Assembly (NCBI GenBank): GCA_001549895.1
Contig: AP014719.1
Coordinates: 620,001-684,000, forward strand
Source of the DNA: Arthrobacter sp. Hiyo8
GTDB taxonomy: Bacteria > Actinomycetota > Actinomycetes > Actinomycetales > Micrococcaceae
Direction of reading: 5' to 3'
Length of the DNA stretch: 64,000 bases
Part shown: piece after piece, positions 9,618 to 17,542 of the stretch
Numbering within the stretch: position 1 is the stretch's first letter
Layout: every line of letters begins with the position of its first letter
Made by a program: the position numbers and the translations under genes
The notes under the pieces: generated by a model
The model's input: only the letters and a program-made list of their open reading frames with translations
What the model was told of the DNA's origin: nothing
Databases searched by the model: none

Positions 9618-10265
9618 ATGTACAAGAAACTTCGCACCCTGCAGACCATCGACGAATCCGGCGCCGTCCTGATCGTCCGCCTCCAGAACGCTGAAGTGGC
9701 AGAACGCGTGGCAGAAGCCGCCATCACCGGAGGCTTCCGAGCCCTTGAAATCACCCTCTCGATCCCAGGGGCGGTCGATGTGATCCGTAGGCTCGCCGCC
9801 AAGCACGGGCCCAACGGAGTAGCCATCGGCGCCGGAACGGTACTGGACGAGCACTCGGCCTACGAGTGCATCCGCGCCGGCGCTGACTTCCTTGTCAGCC
9901 CTCAACTGAACCCGGCAATGATCCGGACAGCGAACCGGTACCAGATACCCACCGTCAGCGGCGCCTACACGCCAACTGAGCTGGTCAACTCCGCCGAGGC
10001 GGGTGCCGACATCCTCAAGCTTTTCCCCACCGAAGCCGGAGGCATCCCCTACGTCAAATCCATCCTCGCCCCACTCGCCCATCTGCCGATCATGCCGGCA
10101 GGCGGCGTGACCCTTGAGAACGTAGGCGAATGGTTTGCCGCCGGCGTCGCAGGTGTCGGCGTCGGCAGCTACGTGACTAAAGCATGGCAGCCGGATGGCG
10201 ACTTCAACCGCGTCACCAAAGCCGCCAAGGAGTTCCTGTCAGCGGTGGCAGAGGCCCGCCGATGA
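9618..10265 (+). CDS. eda: 2-dehydro-3-deoxyphosphogluconate (KDPG/KDPGal) aldolase family
   Basis: This is an intact 215-residue class I aldolase. The Schiff-base lysine is Lys134 in DILKLFPTEAGG and the catalytic glutamate is Glu44 in FRALEITLSIPGA, both at family positions. GAGTVLDEHSA and LPIMPAGGVTLENVGEWF are further barrel signatures. The enzyme cleaves a 2-keto-3-deoxy-6-phospho-sugar acid to pyruvate and glyceraldehyde 3-phosphate; the exact epimer (gluconate or galactonate) cannot be told. Start ATG at 9618 follows an AAGAAAGG Shine-Dalgarno. It overlaps the next gene (ATGA). Its presence implies that the regulon degrades a sugar or sugar acid by an Entner-Doudoroff-like split. Confidence 0.9.
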   Translation: MYKKLRTLQTIDESGAVLIVRLQNAEVAERVAEAAITGGFRALEITLSIPGAVDVIRRLAAKHGPNGVAIGAGTVLDEHSAYECIRAGADFLVSPQLNPAMIRTANRYQIPTVSGAYTPTELVNSAEAGADILKLFPTEAGGIPYVKSILAPLAHLPIMPAGGVTLENVGEWFAAGVAGVGVGSYVTKAWQPDGDFNRVTKAAKEFLSAVAEARR

Positions 10266-10810
10266 CCGCCCCCAGCGTCTTCATCGTCATTGGCCCGGCC
10301 GGCTCAGGTAAAACGACAGTTGCCCAGAAAACGGCAAGAGAGAACGATGCCGCTTACCTGGACAAGGACAGGGTATGCGGACGATTTGTCGAGTTCGCCC
10401 TGAAAGCAACAGGACACGACCCCACCGACCGGGAATCCAACGACTTCTACCGCGACAACCTGCTGCCCCTCGAATACGACACTCTCATGGACGTGACTGG
10501 AGCGAACCTGCGCCTCGGCCTGTCGGTAGTAATCGATGCCCCATTCGGCGCTTACTTTCAGGTACCCGACTTCCTGACCCGCGCAGCAGAGAAATTTCAC
10601 TGGCCACCTTCCCAGACCACAGTCGTGCGGGTAAGGGTTCCCCAGGAACTTCTGCGGGAACGGCTTACCCGCCGCGGCCTGGAACGAGACCAATGGAAAC
10701 TCTCGCACTGGGACGAATACTGGTGCACCTACGGAAGCCTCGAATGCGCGTGGTCCGGGGTGGAGTACCTGGACTTCAACAACGAAACACCGCTCCCGGC
10801 AGATGCGTGA
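10262..10810 (+). CDS. Small P-loop AAA/kinase-like protein, possible sugar-acid kinase
   Basis: This 182-residue protein starts at the ATG overlapping the aldolase stop. The Walker A motif IGPAGSGKTTVAQ lies at residues 9-21, followed by YLDKDRV (acidic residue typical of small kinases) and a C-terminal RVRVPQELLRERLTRRGLERD segment that resembles the lid and adenine region of nucleoside/shikimate-type kinases. Translational coupling to a KDPG-type aldolase suggests that it phosphorylates the keto-deoxy sugar acid or its precursor, which would otherwise lack a kinase in this cluster. That assignment is inference; the fold call rests only on the P-loop and general layout. Confidence 0.68.
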   Translation: MTAPSVFIVIGPAGSGKTTVAQKTARENDAAYLDKDRVCGRFVEFALKATGHDPTDRESNDFYRDNLLPLEYDTLMDVTGANLRLGLSVVIDAPFGAYFQVPDFLTRAAEKFHWPPSQTTVVRVRVPQELLRERLTRRGLERDQWKLSHWDEYWCTYGSLECAWSGVEYLDFNNETPLPADA

Positions 10811-10837
10811 CTGCCGGACCTGGCCATCTTTCACTTT

Positions 10838-10870
10838 GACCCGAGGTCCAAGAGCAGCCCTTCTCGGGTC
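10838..10870 (+). terminator. Weak hairpin after the aldolase/kinase unit
   Basis: GACCCGAG at 10838-10845 pairs perfectly with CTCGGGTC at 10863-10870 across a 17-nt loop, 28 bases after the kinase-like stop. No U-run follows, so it is at best a weak or factor-assisted terminator. Confidence 0.35.
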
Positions 10871-10978
10871 TGATGCCCTACTTTCTGTTCGGGAGGCCTG
10901 CTTCCAGAGCATGGATAGCGTCGCCGCCTGCTAGACGCCGGCGCGGCCCAGATTCGGAACGACCCCTTCAACAAGACG

Positions 10979-11038
10979 TTGACAACCGACTTTCATCACT
11001 CGTAAGGTTATTGCAACCGATCTCAGCAACCGATCTCA
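10979..11038 (+). promoter_or_regulatory. Promoter and tandem operator of the MHS transporter gene
   Basis: TTGACA at 10979-10984 and a weak -10 (TAAGGT, 11003-11008, 18-nt spacer) precede two perfect tandem copies of the operator unit, here read as GCAACCGATCTCA at 11013-11025 and 11026-11038. Orientation relative to the gene is the same as at the other two sites. The rest of the 10811-11148 gap holds only the hairpin at 10838-10870 and an untranslated leader of about 110 nt. Confidence 0.85.
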
Positions 11039-11148
11039 TTGGTCGTGTTGATGAGTTAGAGAGCCGCAGTAAAGCAAATTTCGGGCAAGCATTAAGCGCC
11101 CTCACCCCATTACCCCTCCGCAGCAAATGTGAAAATATGGAGAGTTCA

Positions 11149-12563
11149 ATGAAGACCTCAAAAGAAGCCGTCGGCAGGCCGGACCCTTCGGAGTATCCCG
11201 AAGTGTCCAAGCGTCCTCGCCGCAACGTGAATATGGTGGCAGGAACGATTGGCCACTTCGTGGAGTGGTACGACTGGTACATTTACGGCCTGCTCGCGGC
11301 TGTGTTCTCGGGACAGATTTTTCCAGGCGATTCCCCGTTCGCATCCCTAGTCGCAGCACTGCTCACCTACGCAGTAGGTTTTGTTGTGCGCCCGCTCAGC
11401 GGAGTCATCGTCTCCCCACTGGCCGACCGTTTCGGCCGGCGGCGCATCCTGACGCTGTCCATCTCCGGAATGGCGGTCGGCGCCCTGATCATCGGCCTCA
11501 CACCCTCGTTTGCGACCATCGGCTATGCCGCACCGATTCTTTTCCTGGTGGCACGCATCCTCCAGGGAATCTCGGCCGGCAGTGAGGCGCAGAGCGCCAT
11601 CGCCTTCATGGTCGAACACGCCCCCGCGAACCGCAGGGGCCTGTTCGGTTCATTTTCCAATACGGCGAGCGGCCTGGCGACTCTCGCAGCTACCGGCGCC
11701 GCAGCAATGGTGACATCAGCCTTTGCCCCAGCGGACCTGGCCGCCTGGGGTTGGCGCGTCCCGTTCATCGCGGGCGGCATCCTCGGCGTCGTTGGCCTGA
11801 TCTTGAGGGCACGGGCAGAAGAGACCCCGAGTTTGAGGCAACGGCCCTTGTCGATCAAAAGTCCGCAGCGGCCCGCCTGATGGACCTGCTTCGCGAACAT
11901 CCCAAGGCGCTGCTGCAGGCGGCTGCACTCTCTGCCCCGGCCGTGGCCTACTACACTTGGGCCACCTTCCTTCCCACCTACGCCAAACTGACCACCGGCC
12001 GGGACCTGGCATCCACGCTGACCGGGAATGTTATCGGGTTGGCCTTGCTCGTTGTCATCGTGCCGATCTGCGGTGCGCTGTCCGATCGGCTCGGCCGGCG
12101 CAAAATCTTCCCCATCGTCGGTGCCATCGGCATGATCGTTCTCTTCTACCCTCTCCTGCTCCTACTCAACCAGCCCGGCTTTGGTGTCTACGTTCTGGTA
12201 TCAGCCTCGGGATGGGTAGTTCTCGGTATCTGGCAGGCCGTCTACCCGACCATTCAGGCCGAGCTGTTTCCGGCGTCGGTACGTGTATCCGGGATCGGAT
12301 TTGCACACCAGATCGTCATCGCCGTCTTCGGCGGCACAGCGCCACTGATCGCCGCTGCGTTCGTTGGCGCCGGACAGCCCATGCTTGTCGCGGTCTACAT
12401 GATTGTCGTCGTCGCCCTGTGCCTCGTCGTTTACTTCACCTTGCCCGAGACCGGCAGCCGCACCGGCCGCGCCACTGTGGCGCTTGCTGACGCTGAGGTA
12501 CTTGAAGGCGAGCACCTGCTGGTGGCTCCTTCGCATGCCACCGACGAGGCTAGGCGTTCCTAG
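11149..12563 (+). CDS. MHS-family MFS metabolite:proton symporter (one frame break)
   Basis: This is a twelve-helix carrier of the metabolite:H+ symporter branch (ShiA/ProP/KgtP type). The signatures are HFVEWYDWYIYGLLAAVF in helix 1, LADRFGRRRILTLS between helices 2 and 3, and ARILQGISAGSEAQSAIAFM. The frame breaks near 11818, where ACCCCCGAG has lost one C, and resumes to YFTLPETG near the end; repaired length is about 470 residues. Start ATG at 11149 has a GGAGAG Shine-Dalgarno. The gene lies behind the third operator copy, so it is probably induced with the importer. Relatives carry organic or sugar acids, which fits the aldolase. Confidence 0.87.
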
Positions 12564-12590
12564 TAGGCACGCTGGTACCAAGCCGCCGTA

Positions 12591-12640
12591 GCGGCTCGAC
12601 CAAGCAAAAGGGGGCGTGTCCCCGGGCCTCGTCGAGCCGC
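12591..12640 (+). terminator. Hairpin after the MHS transporter gene
   Basis: A perfect 10-bp inverted repeat, GCGGCTCGAC at 12591-12600 and GTCGAGCCGC at 12631-12640, is separated by 30 nt that include a run of Gs. It lies 28 bases past the transporter stop. No U-run follows, so terminator function is only possible. Confidence 0.35.
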
Positions 12641-12728
12641 CTGGCTCGCGCTTGCGATCCCTCGGCAGGGACCAAAATTCGTAGCGCGTTTACAAATAGG
12701 CGAAGAACAGAAGTGAGGATGCCTTCAC

Positions 12729-13550
12729 GTGAACCAAATGATCATTAACACATTTTCCTATCTATGGTCATCTACGGCGATTGATGCCATAGCTGAATTG
12801 GTCGACAGTGGGTACAGAACTTTTGAAGTTCCGATCAGCTCGCCACATTGCTGGCCGGATGAGATAACCGCCCCTGAGCGTTCGGCAACTCGCGCGAGGC
12901 TCGTTGAGTACGGCGCAACCATCAGGTCACTGAACGCCGGTGGATATGACATCAACTTGGCCAGCCCGGGCGCCAACATGCGTCGCAAAAGCATCGAGCA
13001 CATCAAATCGGTGATTGACGTGGCTGCGGCCTGGGATGTCCCCGAAGTCGTGATATCCCCGGGCACAAGACGCCCCATGATTTCACCTTCACTCGAAAAG
13101 ACCTACGGGTGGATGTACGAGAGTCTGGAAAATCTGATTCCGCTGGCCAAGCAGGCCGGCACACGACTGCTCTTTGAAAACACTCCCTACTGCTTCACGC
13201 CTACCATCCAGGATCTGGCAGGCGTTGTAAGCACTATCAACGACGAAGCAGTGAAGATTGTGTACGACGTCGCCAACGCTGCCTACATAGGAGAAGACCC
13301 CGTAAACGGCTTGCTCTCCCACCACGAAGCAATTGGACTTGTCCATATTTCTGATACGGGCACCGAAACCTGGGGCCATGATCCAATCGGCACCGGAGTG
13401 ATCGACTGGAATGGATTGGGCACAGCCGTAAGGGAAACCTGCGGCGTCAATAACGTAGTCCTTGAAATCATTCGCGAAGAGAACCCCGTGCAGGAATTCG
13501 ATAAGGCAATGCAGGATCTTAAGAATCAAGGCTGGGATCTGGGGTCTTAG
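12729..13550 (+). CDS. Sugar phosphate isomerase/epimerase, TIM barrel
   Basis: This is an intact 273-residue TIM-barrel protein of the xylose isomerase-like family. Metal-site segments are RLLFENTPYCF, VKIVYDVANAA, IGLVHISDTG and a late NNVVLEIIREENP. The HWGHDPIGTGVIDW-type loop (residues 215-228 region) is typical of hydroxypyruvate-isomerase/IolE-like relatives. A GTG start at 12729 is used because GAGG lies 10 nt upstream; the internal ATG is too far from it. It shares only distant similarity with the isomerase at 6036-6935. It is followed by an SDR gene, so both may act on one compound. No copy of the 13-bp operator precedes it. Confidence 0.85.
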   Translation: MNQMIINTFSYLWSSTAIDAIAELVDSGYRTFEVPISSPHCWPDEITAPERSATRARLVEYGATIRSLNAGGYDINLASPGANMRRKSIEHIKSVIDVAAAWDVPEVVISPGTRRPMISPSLEKTYGWMYESLENLIPLAKQAGTRLLFENTPYCFTPTIQDLAGVVSTINDEAVKIVYDVANAAYIGEDPVNGLLSHHEAIGLVHISDTGTETWGHDPIGTGVIDWNGLGTAVRETCGVNNVVLEIIREENPVQEFDKAMQDLKNQGWDLGS

Positions 13551-13683
13551 CCCCTGGGTCGAGGTTGCGACGGGCTAGTCGATGTGTTTCCACTGCCACT
13601 TTTATGGTGTAGACGGATGGCTCTACAGCCCGTGGGCCCTCTTCAGTTAAGAATGACTTCATATGAAACCCAGGTAAAAGGAA

Positions 13684-14484
13684 ATGTGTGCAATGAGAGC
13701 TTTGGTAAGTGGCGGAAGCACCGGCATAGGCGCGTCTACCTGCGTGAGAATCGCGGAGGCCGCTCTGGCCCGGGGTGTGCACCCGATGATTGCCGTATGT
13801 GGACACAAATCGAACAGCAGCCAAGAGCAGGTTGTTCGTTCAATCCAGTCCATGGGTGGTACCGCCATCGCACTGGCAGGTGATCTCGGGGATCCCGACG
13901 TGCCAAGTCAACTGGTAGAGGCTGCGATAGCGGAGTTCGGTGGCCTGGATGCGTTGGTAGCAAACGCCGGAATCGCCAGCCCTGCTGCCATCTGCGACTT
14001 GTCCCTTGAGGACTGGGACGGAATGTTCTCCGTCAACCTCCGCGGCGCGTGGCTTCTTGCCAAAGCGAGTTACCCGCACTTGAAGGACAGCAACGGCGCC
14101 GCCTGTTTCACCTCCTCCATGTCCGGCCAACAACCCCATGCTGGATCAGGTGCTTACAGCCCCAGCAAGGCTGCGTTGACGATGTTGGCGCAGACACTCG
14201 CGTTGGAATGGGCCCCTGACGGAATCCGTGTGAATGTGGTCTCCCCCGGCATGACTCACACCCGGATGACGGAAAAAATGTATGAAGATCCCCAAATCAA
14301 GAAGGCAAGGGAAGATATTATCCCGCTGGGAAGAATTGGCGATCCCATCGACATTGCGAACGTGATCGAATTTCTTGTCAGTCCGCTATCTGGTTATGTC
14401 ACCGGCCAAGACATTTGTGTCGACGGTGGCTTCTCCAAATCTATCCTCAGCCATATTCCTGGACGACCCAGTTCCAAATCCTGA
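13684..14484 (+). CDS. Short-chain dehydrogenase/reductase (FabG-like)
   Basis: This is an intact classical SDR of 266 residues. The cofactor motif is VSGGSTGIGAS (TGxxxGxG variant), NAGIA marks the core strand, the catalytic serine lies in TSSMSGQQP, and YSPSKAALTML gives the YxxxK pair. PGMTHTRMT and the C-terminal YVTGQDICVDGGFS are typical of 3-oxoacyl-reductase-like polyol or sugar dehydrogenases. Start ATG at 13684 has an AAAGG box, although ATG 13693 is also possible. It lies 133 nt after the isomerase and may be cotranscribed. It could oxidise the alcohol that the isomerase handles; the substrate is unknown. Confidence 0.88.
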   Translation: MCAMRALVSGGSTGIGASTCVRIAEAALARGVHPMIAVCGHKSNSSQEQVVRSIQSMGGTAIALAGDLGDPDVPSQLVEAAIAEFGGLDALVANAGIASPAAICDLSLEDWDGMFSVNLRGAWLLAKASYPHLKDSNGAACFTSSMSGQQPHAGSGAYSPSKAALTMLAQTLALEWAPDGIRVNVVSPGMTHTRMTEKMYEDPQIKKAREDIIPLGRIGDPIDIANVIEFLVSPLSGYVTGQDICVDGGFSKSILSHIPGRPSSKS

Positions 14485-14516
14485 AGCCGAACTGTGCCGG
14501 CGCCCCCGAAAGTGGC

Positions 14517-14643
14517 CTAGGGCGTGTCTCCTAAAGCGGCTAGCCAGATGCTGACTGCTCGGAGAACCGCTCCTCCGCGATACGTGAGTGCGAGTTTGTC
14601 GTAGCGAGTGGCCAAGCCCTGCCATTGCTTGAAGGTATTACTG
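14517..14643 (-). pseudogene. IS5-family transposase, C-terminal remnant
   Basis: The reverse strand ends a transposase-like frame with FKQWQGLATRYDKLALTYRG, then ALRAVSIWLAALGDTP-like sequence and a TAG at 14519-14517. RYDKLALTYRG is the hallmark C-terminus of IS5/IS427-group transposases (established family knowledge). Only about 40 codons remain; the catalytic DDE part is missing. The fragment begins where a GNAT remnant ends, so it marks an old insertion or deletion. Confidence 0.75.
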
Positions 14644-14647
14644 CCTG

Positions 14648-14836
14648 GGTCGAAGAAGTTATGGTGGCCGGGCAGGTGCGACGACAGGGGGTGGGGCAGG
14701 CCTTGATGACTGAGGCCGAGTTGTGGGGCGGGAGCAAGGCGCTGCCTATGTCTCTCTAGCGAGCCGGCGGGCAGGAGGGTTCTACCGTGCGCTGGCTTAT
14801 GAGGACGCCGCGACCTTCTTCAAGAAGCCCCTTTGA
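14648..14836 (+). pseudogene. GNAT N-acetyltransferase, C-terminal remnant
   Basis: This is the tail of a GNAT acetyltransferase. VAGQVRRQGVGQALMTEAE carries the acetyl-CoA pyrophosphate-binding Q/RxxGxG/A motif. A frame change near 14730 leads to YVSLASRRAGGFYRALAYED and then a TGA at 14836. The N-terminal half is absent and the fragment directly abuts the transposase remnant, so it is a true relic rather than a sequencing artefact. Confidence 0.72.
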
Positions 14837-14938
14837 TTCCGGCATCATCGAATAGTCGGCATAACTCGGTCATTGATAGACCCTGACACTCGTGTGGCCG
14901 AGGCGTGAGTACTTCACCGAGTTCCTCGTATCTTCCGG

Positions 14939-15909
14939 TCAGGACCGGGTCCCGGCAGTTAGCGCCGAGACCGCATTGAGCTGTTCCTGGGTGAGCTCGA
15001 CATCTGCTGCGGCGGCGTTGGCGCGGAGCTCGTCGGCGGTCTCGGCTCCAACGATCACCGATGCCACGGCCGGGCGGGACAACAGCCAGGCCAGCGAGAC
15101 CTGCTGCATACCCAGTCCCCACGCGCGGGCCAGTTGGTCGAGTTGGCGGGCGATGGCGATCTCGGCGTCGGGGTATCCGGGCCCGCCGTAGCGCTTGCCT
15201 CCGGCGATCGGCCGGTCCAGGACCGACAGGTCGGCAAGGAGACCGCCGTGCAGCGGCGCATAGGGAATGATCGACAGACCGAACCTCACGCACGCGGCGG
15301 CGAGCTCCTTTTCGGCGCTGCGGTCCAGGAGGCTGTACATCACCTGCGCAGCCACGGGGGCGGAGACCAGCCGGCGGTCATCGGCGATCCACAGGGCCTC
15401 GGTCATCTGCCAGGCCGGGTGGTTGGACAAAGCGACATACCGCAGCTTCCCCTGCCGGATCAGATCGTCGTAGACGGCAAGGGTCTGCTCCAGGGGCGTG
15501 TTCGGATCAGGGAGATGCGCGTAATAGAGGTCGATGCGGTCAGTGCGCAGCCGGCGCAGGCTTTGCTCGACCTGCTGGATGATGTACCGGCGCGAGAGAC
15601 CGGCATCCGGATCGAACCTCCGCTCCCCGACTTGGTCGCCAGCACCACCTCATCCCGCCGGCCGGCCAGGGAGCGGCCGAGGATCTCCTCGGCGGACGCC
15701 CGCTCTGCCGCCGGCGGAGCGCCGGGCCGGTCGAACGTCGAGGTCGAGCCGTAGACATCAGCGGTGTCAAAGAAGTTGATGCCCAGATCCAGAGCCGCTC
15801 CCACGACGCTATCGGCTTCGTGTGCGCTCGGTGCCACACCGAAAGTCGCCGTGCCCACGCAGATGCGGGACACACGCACGCCGGTCGGTCCGAGAACGGA
15901 GTACTTCAT
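14939..15909 (-). CDS. Aldo/keto reductase (one frame break)
   Basis: This is an NADP-dependent aldo/keto reductase of about 324 residues after repair. The start reads MKYSVLGPTGVRVSRICVG, followed by FFDTADVYGS (catalytic Asp and Tyr) and VVLATKSG (catalytic Lys). The frame breaks near 15628 in a CCCC run, after which IDLYYAHLPDP, with the catalytic His, and LAWLLSRPAVASVIVGA follow. The gene is divergent from a TetR regulator with a palindromic operator between them, so it is probably repressed by that regulator and induced by a small carbonyl or aromatic compound (inference). Confidence 0.86.
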
Positions 15910-16008
15910 CTAAAGGATTCCCATCTGCGAGTCTCGGGACTGGGCTGACGCGTGCGGCGTTCCGTCAGGAGGTCCCGTGCGGCTACGAGCCGTGTCGAAC
16001 TTAAACCA

Positions 16009-16024
16009 TAACCGACTGGTTATA
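16009..16024. promoter_or_regulatory. Palindromic TetR operator in the divergent gap
   Basis: ATAACC (16009-16014) and GGTTAT (16019-16024) form a perfect 6-bp inverted repeat with a 4-nt centre, midway between the aldo/keto reductase start and the TetR start. This is the usual geometry of an autoregulated TetR operator controlling a divergent pair. Confidence 0.7.
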
Positions 16025-16055
16025 TTTCGGCAAATGGTCATGAGAAAGTAGTGAC

Positions 16056-16673
16056 ATGCCAGAAGCCGCAGAGACCAGAACACGGGGCCCCTACCGCACA
16101 GGCGTCCGCCGACGCGAGCAGCTCATCGGCATCGCGATGGACGTCTTCGGCGAACACGGCTTCGCCGGCGGATCCCTCCGCACGATTGCCGAGCAGGCCG
16201 GCGTCAACCACGCCACCCTGATCCAGCATTTCGGCAGCAAGGAAGGCCTGCTCACGGCCGTGCTGGAGGAATGGGACCGACGGACCGTGGAGAACGGCCC
16301 CATCGAGGTCAGTGGATTGGACTACTTCCGGCGGTTGCCAGAGGTCATGGCCGCCCACCGGGACAACCGCGGCCTGCTCGAACTGTTCACCACTATCGCG
16401 GCCGAAGCCTCCAGTCCGGCCCACCCGGGCCACGCGTTCATCACCCAGCGCTACACCTCGAACCTGGCAACCCTCGCCGGGCATTTGCAGGAAGCGGTCG
16501 AAGCTGGCGACATTGTTCACCTCTCCCCCGCGCAGATTGAGATTGAAGTGCGGCTATTCACTGCCGTGATGGACGGCATGGGCCTGCAATGGCTCCTCGA
16601 CCCCGAAACCGACATACACGCCAGCGTCACAACCTATGTCGAACGCGCCATTGCCGCCTGGGGAGGCCGGTAG
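16056..16673 (+). CDS. TetR-family transcriptional regulator
   Basis: This is an intact 205-residue TetR protein. The N-terminal domain has RREQLIGIAMDVFGEHGFAG followed by the recognition helix region TIAEQAGVNHATLIQHFGSK (residues 47-66), closely matching the TetR_N profile. The C-terminal ligand-binding domain is not assigned to a known ligand class. ATG at 16056 is the first start after the operator. It is divergent to the aldo/keto reductase gene. Nothing unusual is seen in its codon use or length. Confidence 0.92.
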   Translation: MPEAAETRTRGPYRTGVRRREQLIGIAMDVFGEHGFAGGSLRTIAEQAGVNHATLIQHFGSKEGLLTAVLEEWDRRTVENGPIEVSGLDYFRRLPEVMAAHRDNRGLLELFTTIAAEASSPAHPGHAFITQRYTSNLATLAGHLQEAVEAGDIVHLSPAQIEIEVRLFTAVMDGMGLQWLLDPETDIHASVTTYVERAIAAWGGR

Positions 16674-16924
16674 CGCCCCTCTGTCCGATTCGGAGGGCAC
16701 AACCAGAGGATCGAAGATTGAGAGGAAGACACTCCCGGCAATCCGCGCCGTCCTTTTTCCGAACGGTCCCTCGCGGCCAGTCCGAGGACTCGGTGCACCG
16801 GTCCCGTTGCAGGGGTGGGCCCTCGTTGCGCGGAGCGAACGCTGCGATTTAGCCCTTGCGGCCCATCGCCTCGTATAAGGCCTCCTACGTCGGTTGTTCA
16901 AACATGCCGGAGCGGGTTGCCGGG

Positions 16925-17230
16925 TCAGGCGATCTGGATCCGTTCGTCGCCGAGTTCAACCTCGACACGAAGCCGCCCACCGAGAGGTTCGACGTATTTC
17001 CGCAGCATATCGACCTGGGCCCGGTCAATGTCACCGTGCTCGATGCGGGACACCCTGTTCTGGCTCACGCGCAGACGCGCAGCCACCTCGACCTGCGTCA
17101 GGTCCGATGCCTCACGGAGCTCCCGAAGCCAGAAGGCCCGGACTTCATCGAGCAGGTGCTTCTTGTGCCCTTCCACAGCAACGCGGTCAACAGGTCGCTT
17201 GGCCAAAATCTCTTCGACTGTCTTTGCCAT
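16925..17230 (-). CDS. XRE-family helix-turn-helix protein (solitary antitoxin-like)
   Basis: This 101-residue protein starts at an ATG at 17230 with a clear AGGAGG box, although the frame is open to 17308. After an N-terminal helix (VEEILAKRPVDRVAVEGHKK) comes an XRE helix-turn-helix: ASDLTQVEVAARLRVSQNRV followed by SRIEHGDI. The C-terminal LGGRLRVEVELGDERIQIA is shared with HigA/phage-type antitoxins that normally follow a HigB/Gp49-like toxin gene. The 300 nt upstream, where that toxin should lie, show no coding frame for it, so this looks like an orphan antitoxin or a stand-alone regulator. Confidence 0.83.
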   Translation of the reverse strand: MAKTVEEILAKRPVDRVAVEGHKKHLLDEVRAFWLRELREASDLTQVEVAARLRVSQNRVSRIEHGDIDRAQVDMLRKYVEPLGGRLRVEVELGDERIQIA

Positions 17231-17525
17231 TACGATCCTCCTTTCGGAATCCTCAGATGATCGGACCCATCGGCCCAGCCGCTGTCCGGATATCAGACCG
17301 ACACCCAAACTTGACGGAGGTCCGGTACCAGACAGTCAAAATGGAAGGGTCCGCAACCACGACACCGCGACCCACGCTTTACCGATGATCTTCTCCTCGA
17401 ATCTCGCCGCACAACAGATCTTGGGCGCAAAAATTGAAGGACTACAACTTTTGAAGCGCCAATGCGATGGCAATTTCGATGGTCTCAACCTAATCGAAGA
17501 AACATCTTGTAGCTTCCTCAGAATT
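17231..17525. other. Gap between XRE and TetR genes, no gene seen
   Basis: About 300 bases between two divergent regulator genes. No convincing coding frame, RNA gene or toxin remnant is visible. It should hold both promoters. A-rich stretches occur around 17400-17520. Confidence 0.5.
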
Positions 17526-17536
17526 CACGTAACGTG
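17526..17536. promoter_or_regulatory. Palindrome at the TetR start, possible autoregulatory site
   Basis: CACGT-A-ACGTG is a perfect 11-bp palindrome ending 6 nt before the chosen ATG of the TetR gene at 17543. It also overlaps the alternative GTG start at 17534, which argues for the ATG as start. A role as a TetR operator is inferred from position. Confidence 0.5.
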
Positions 17537-17542
17537 GGTCAC

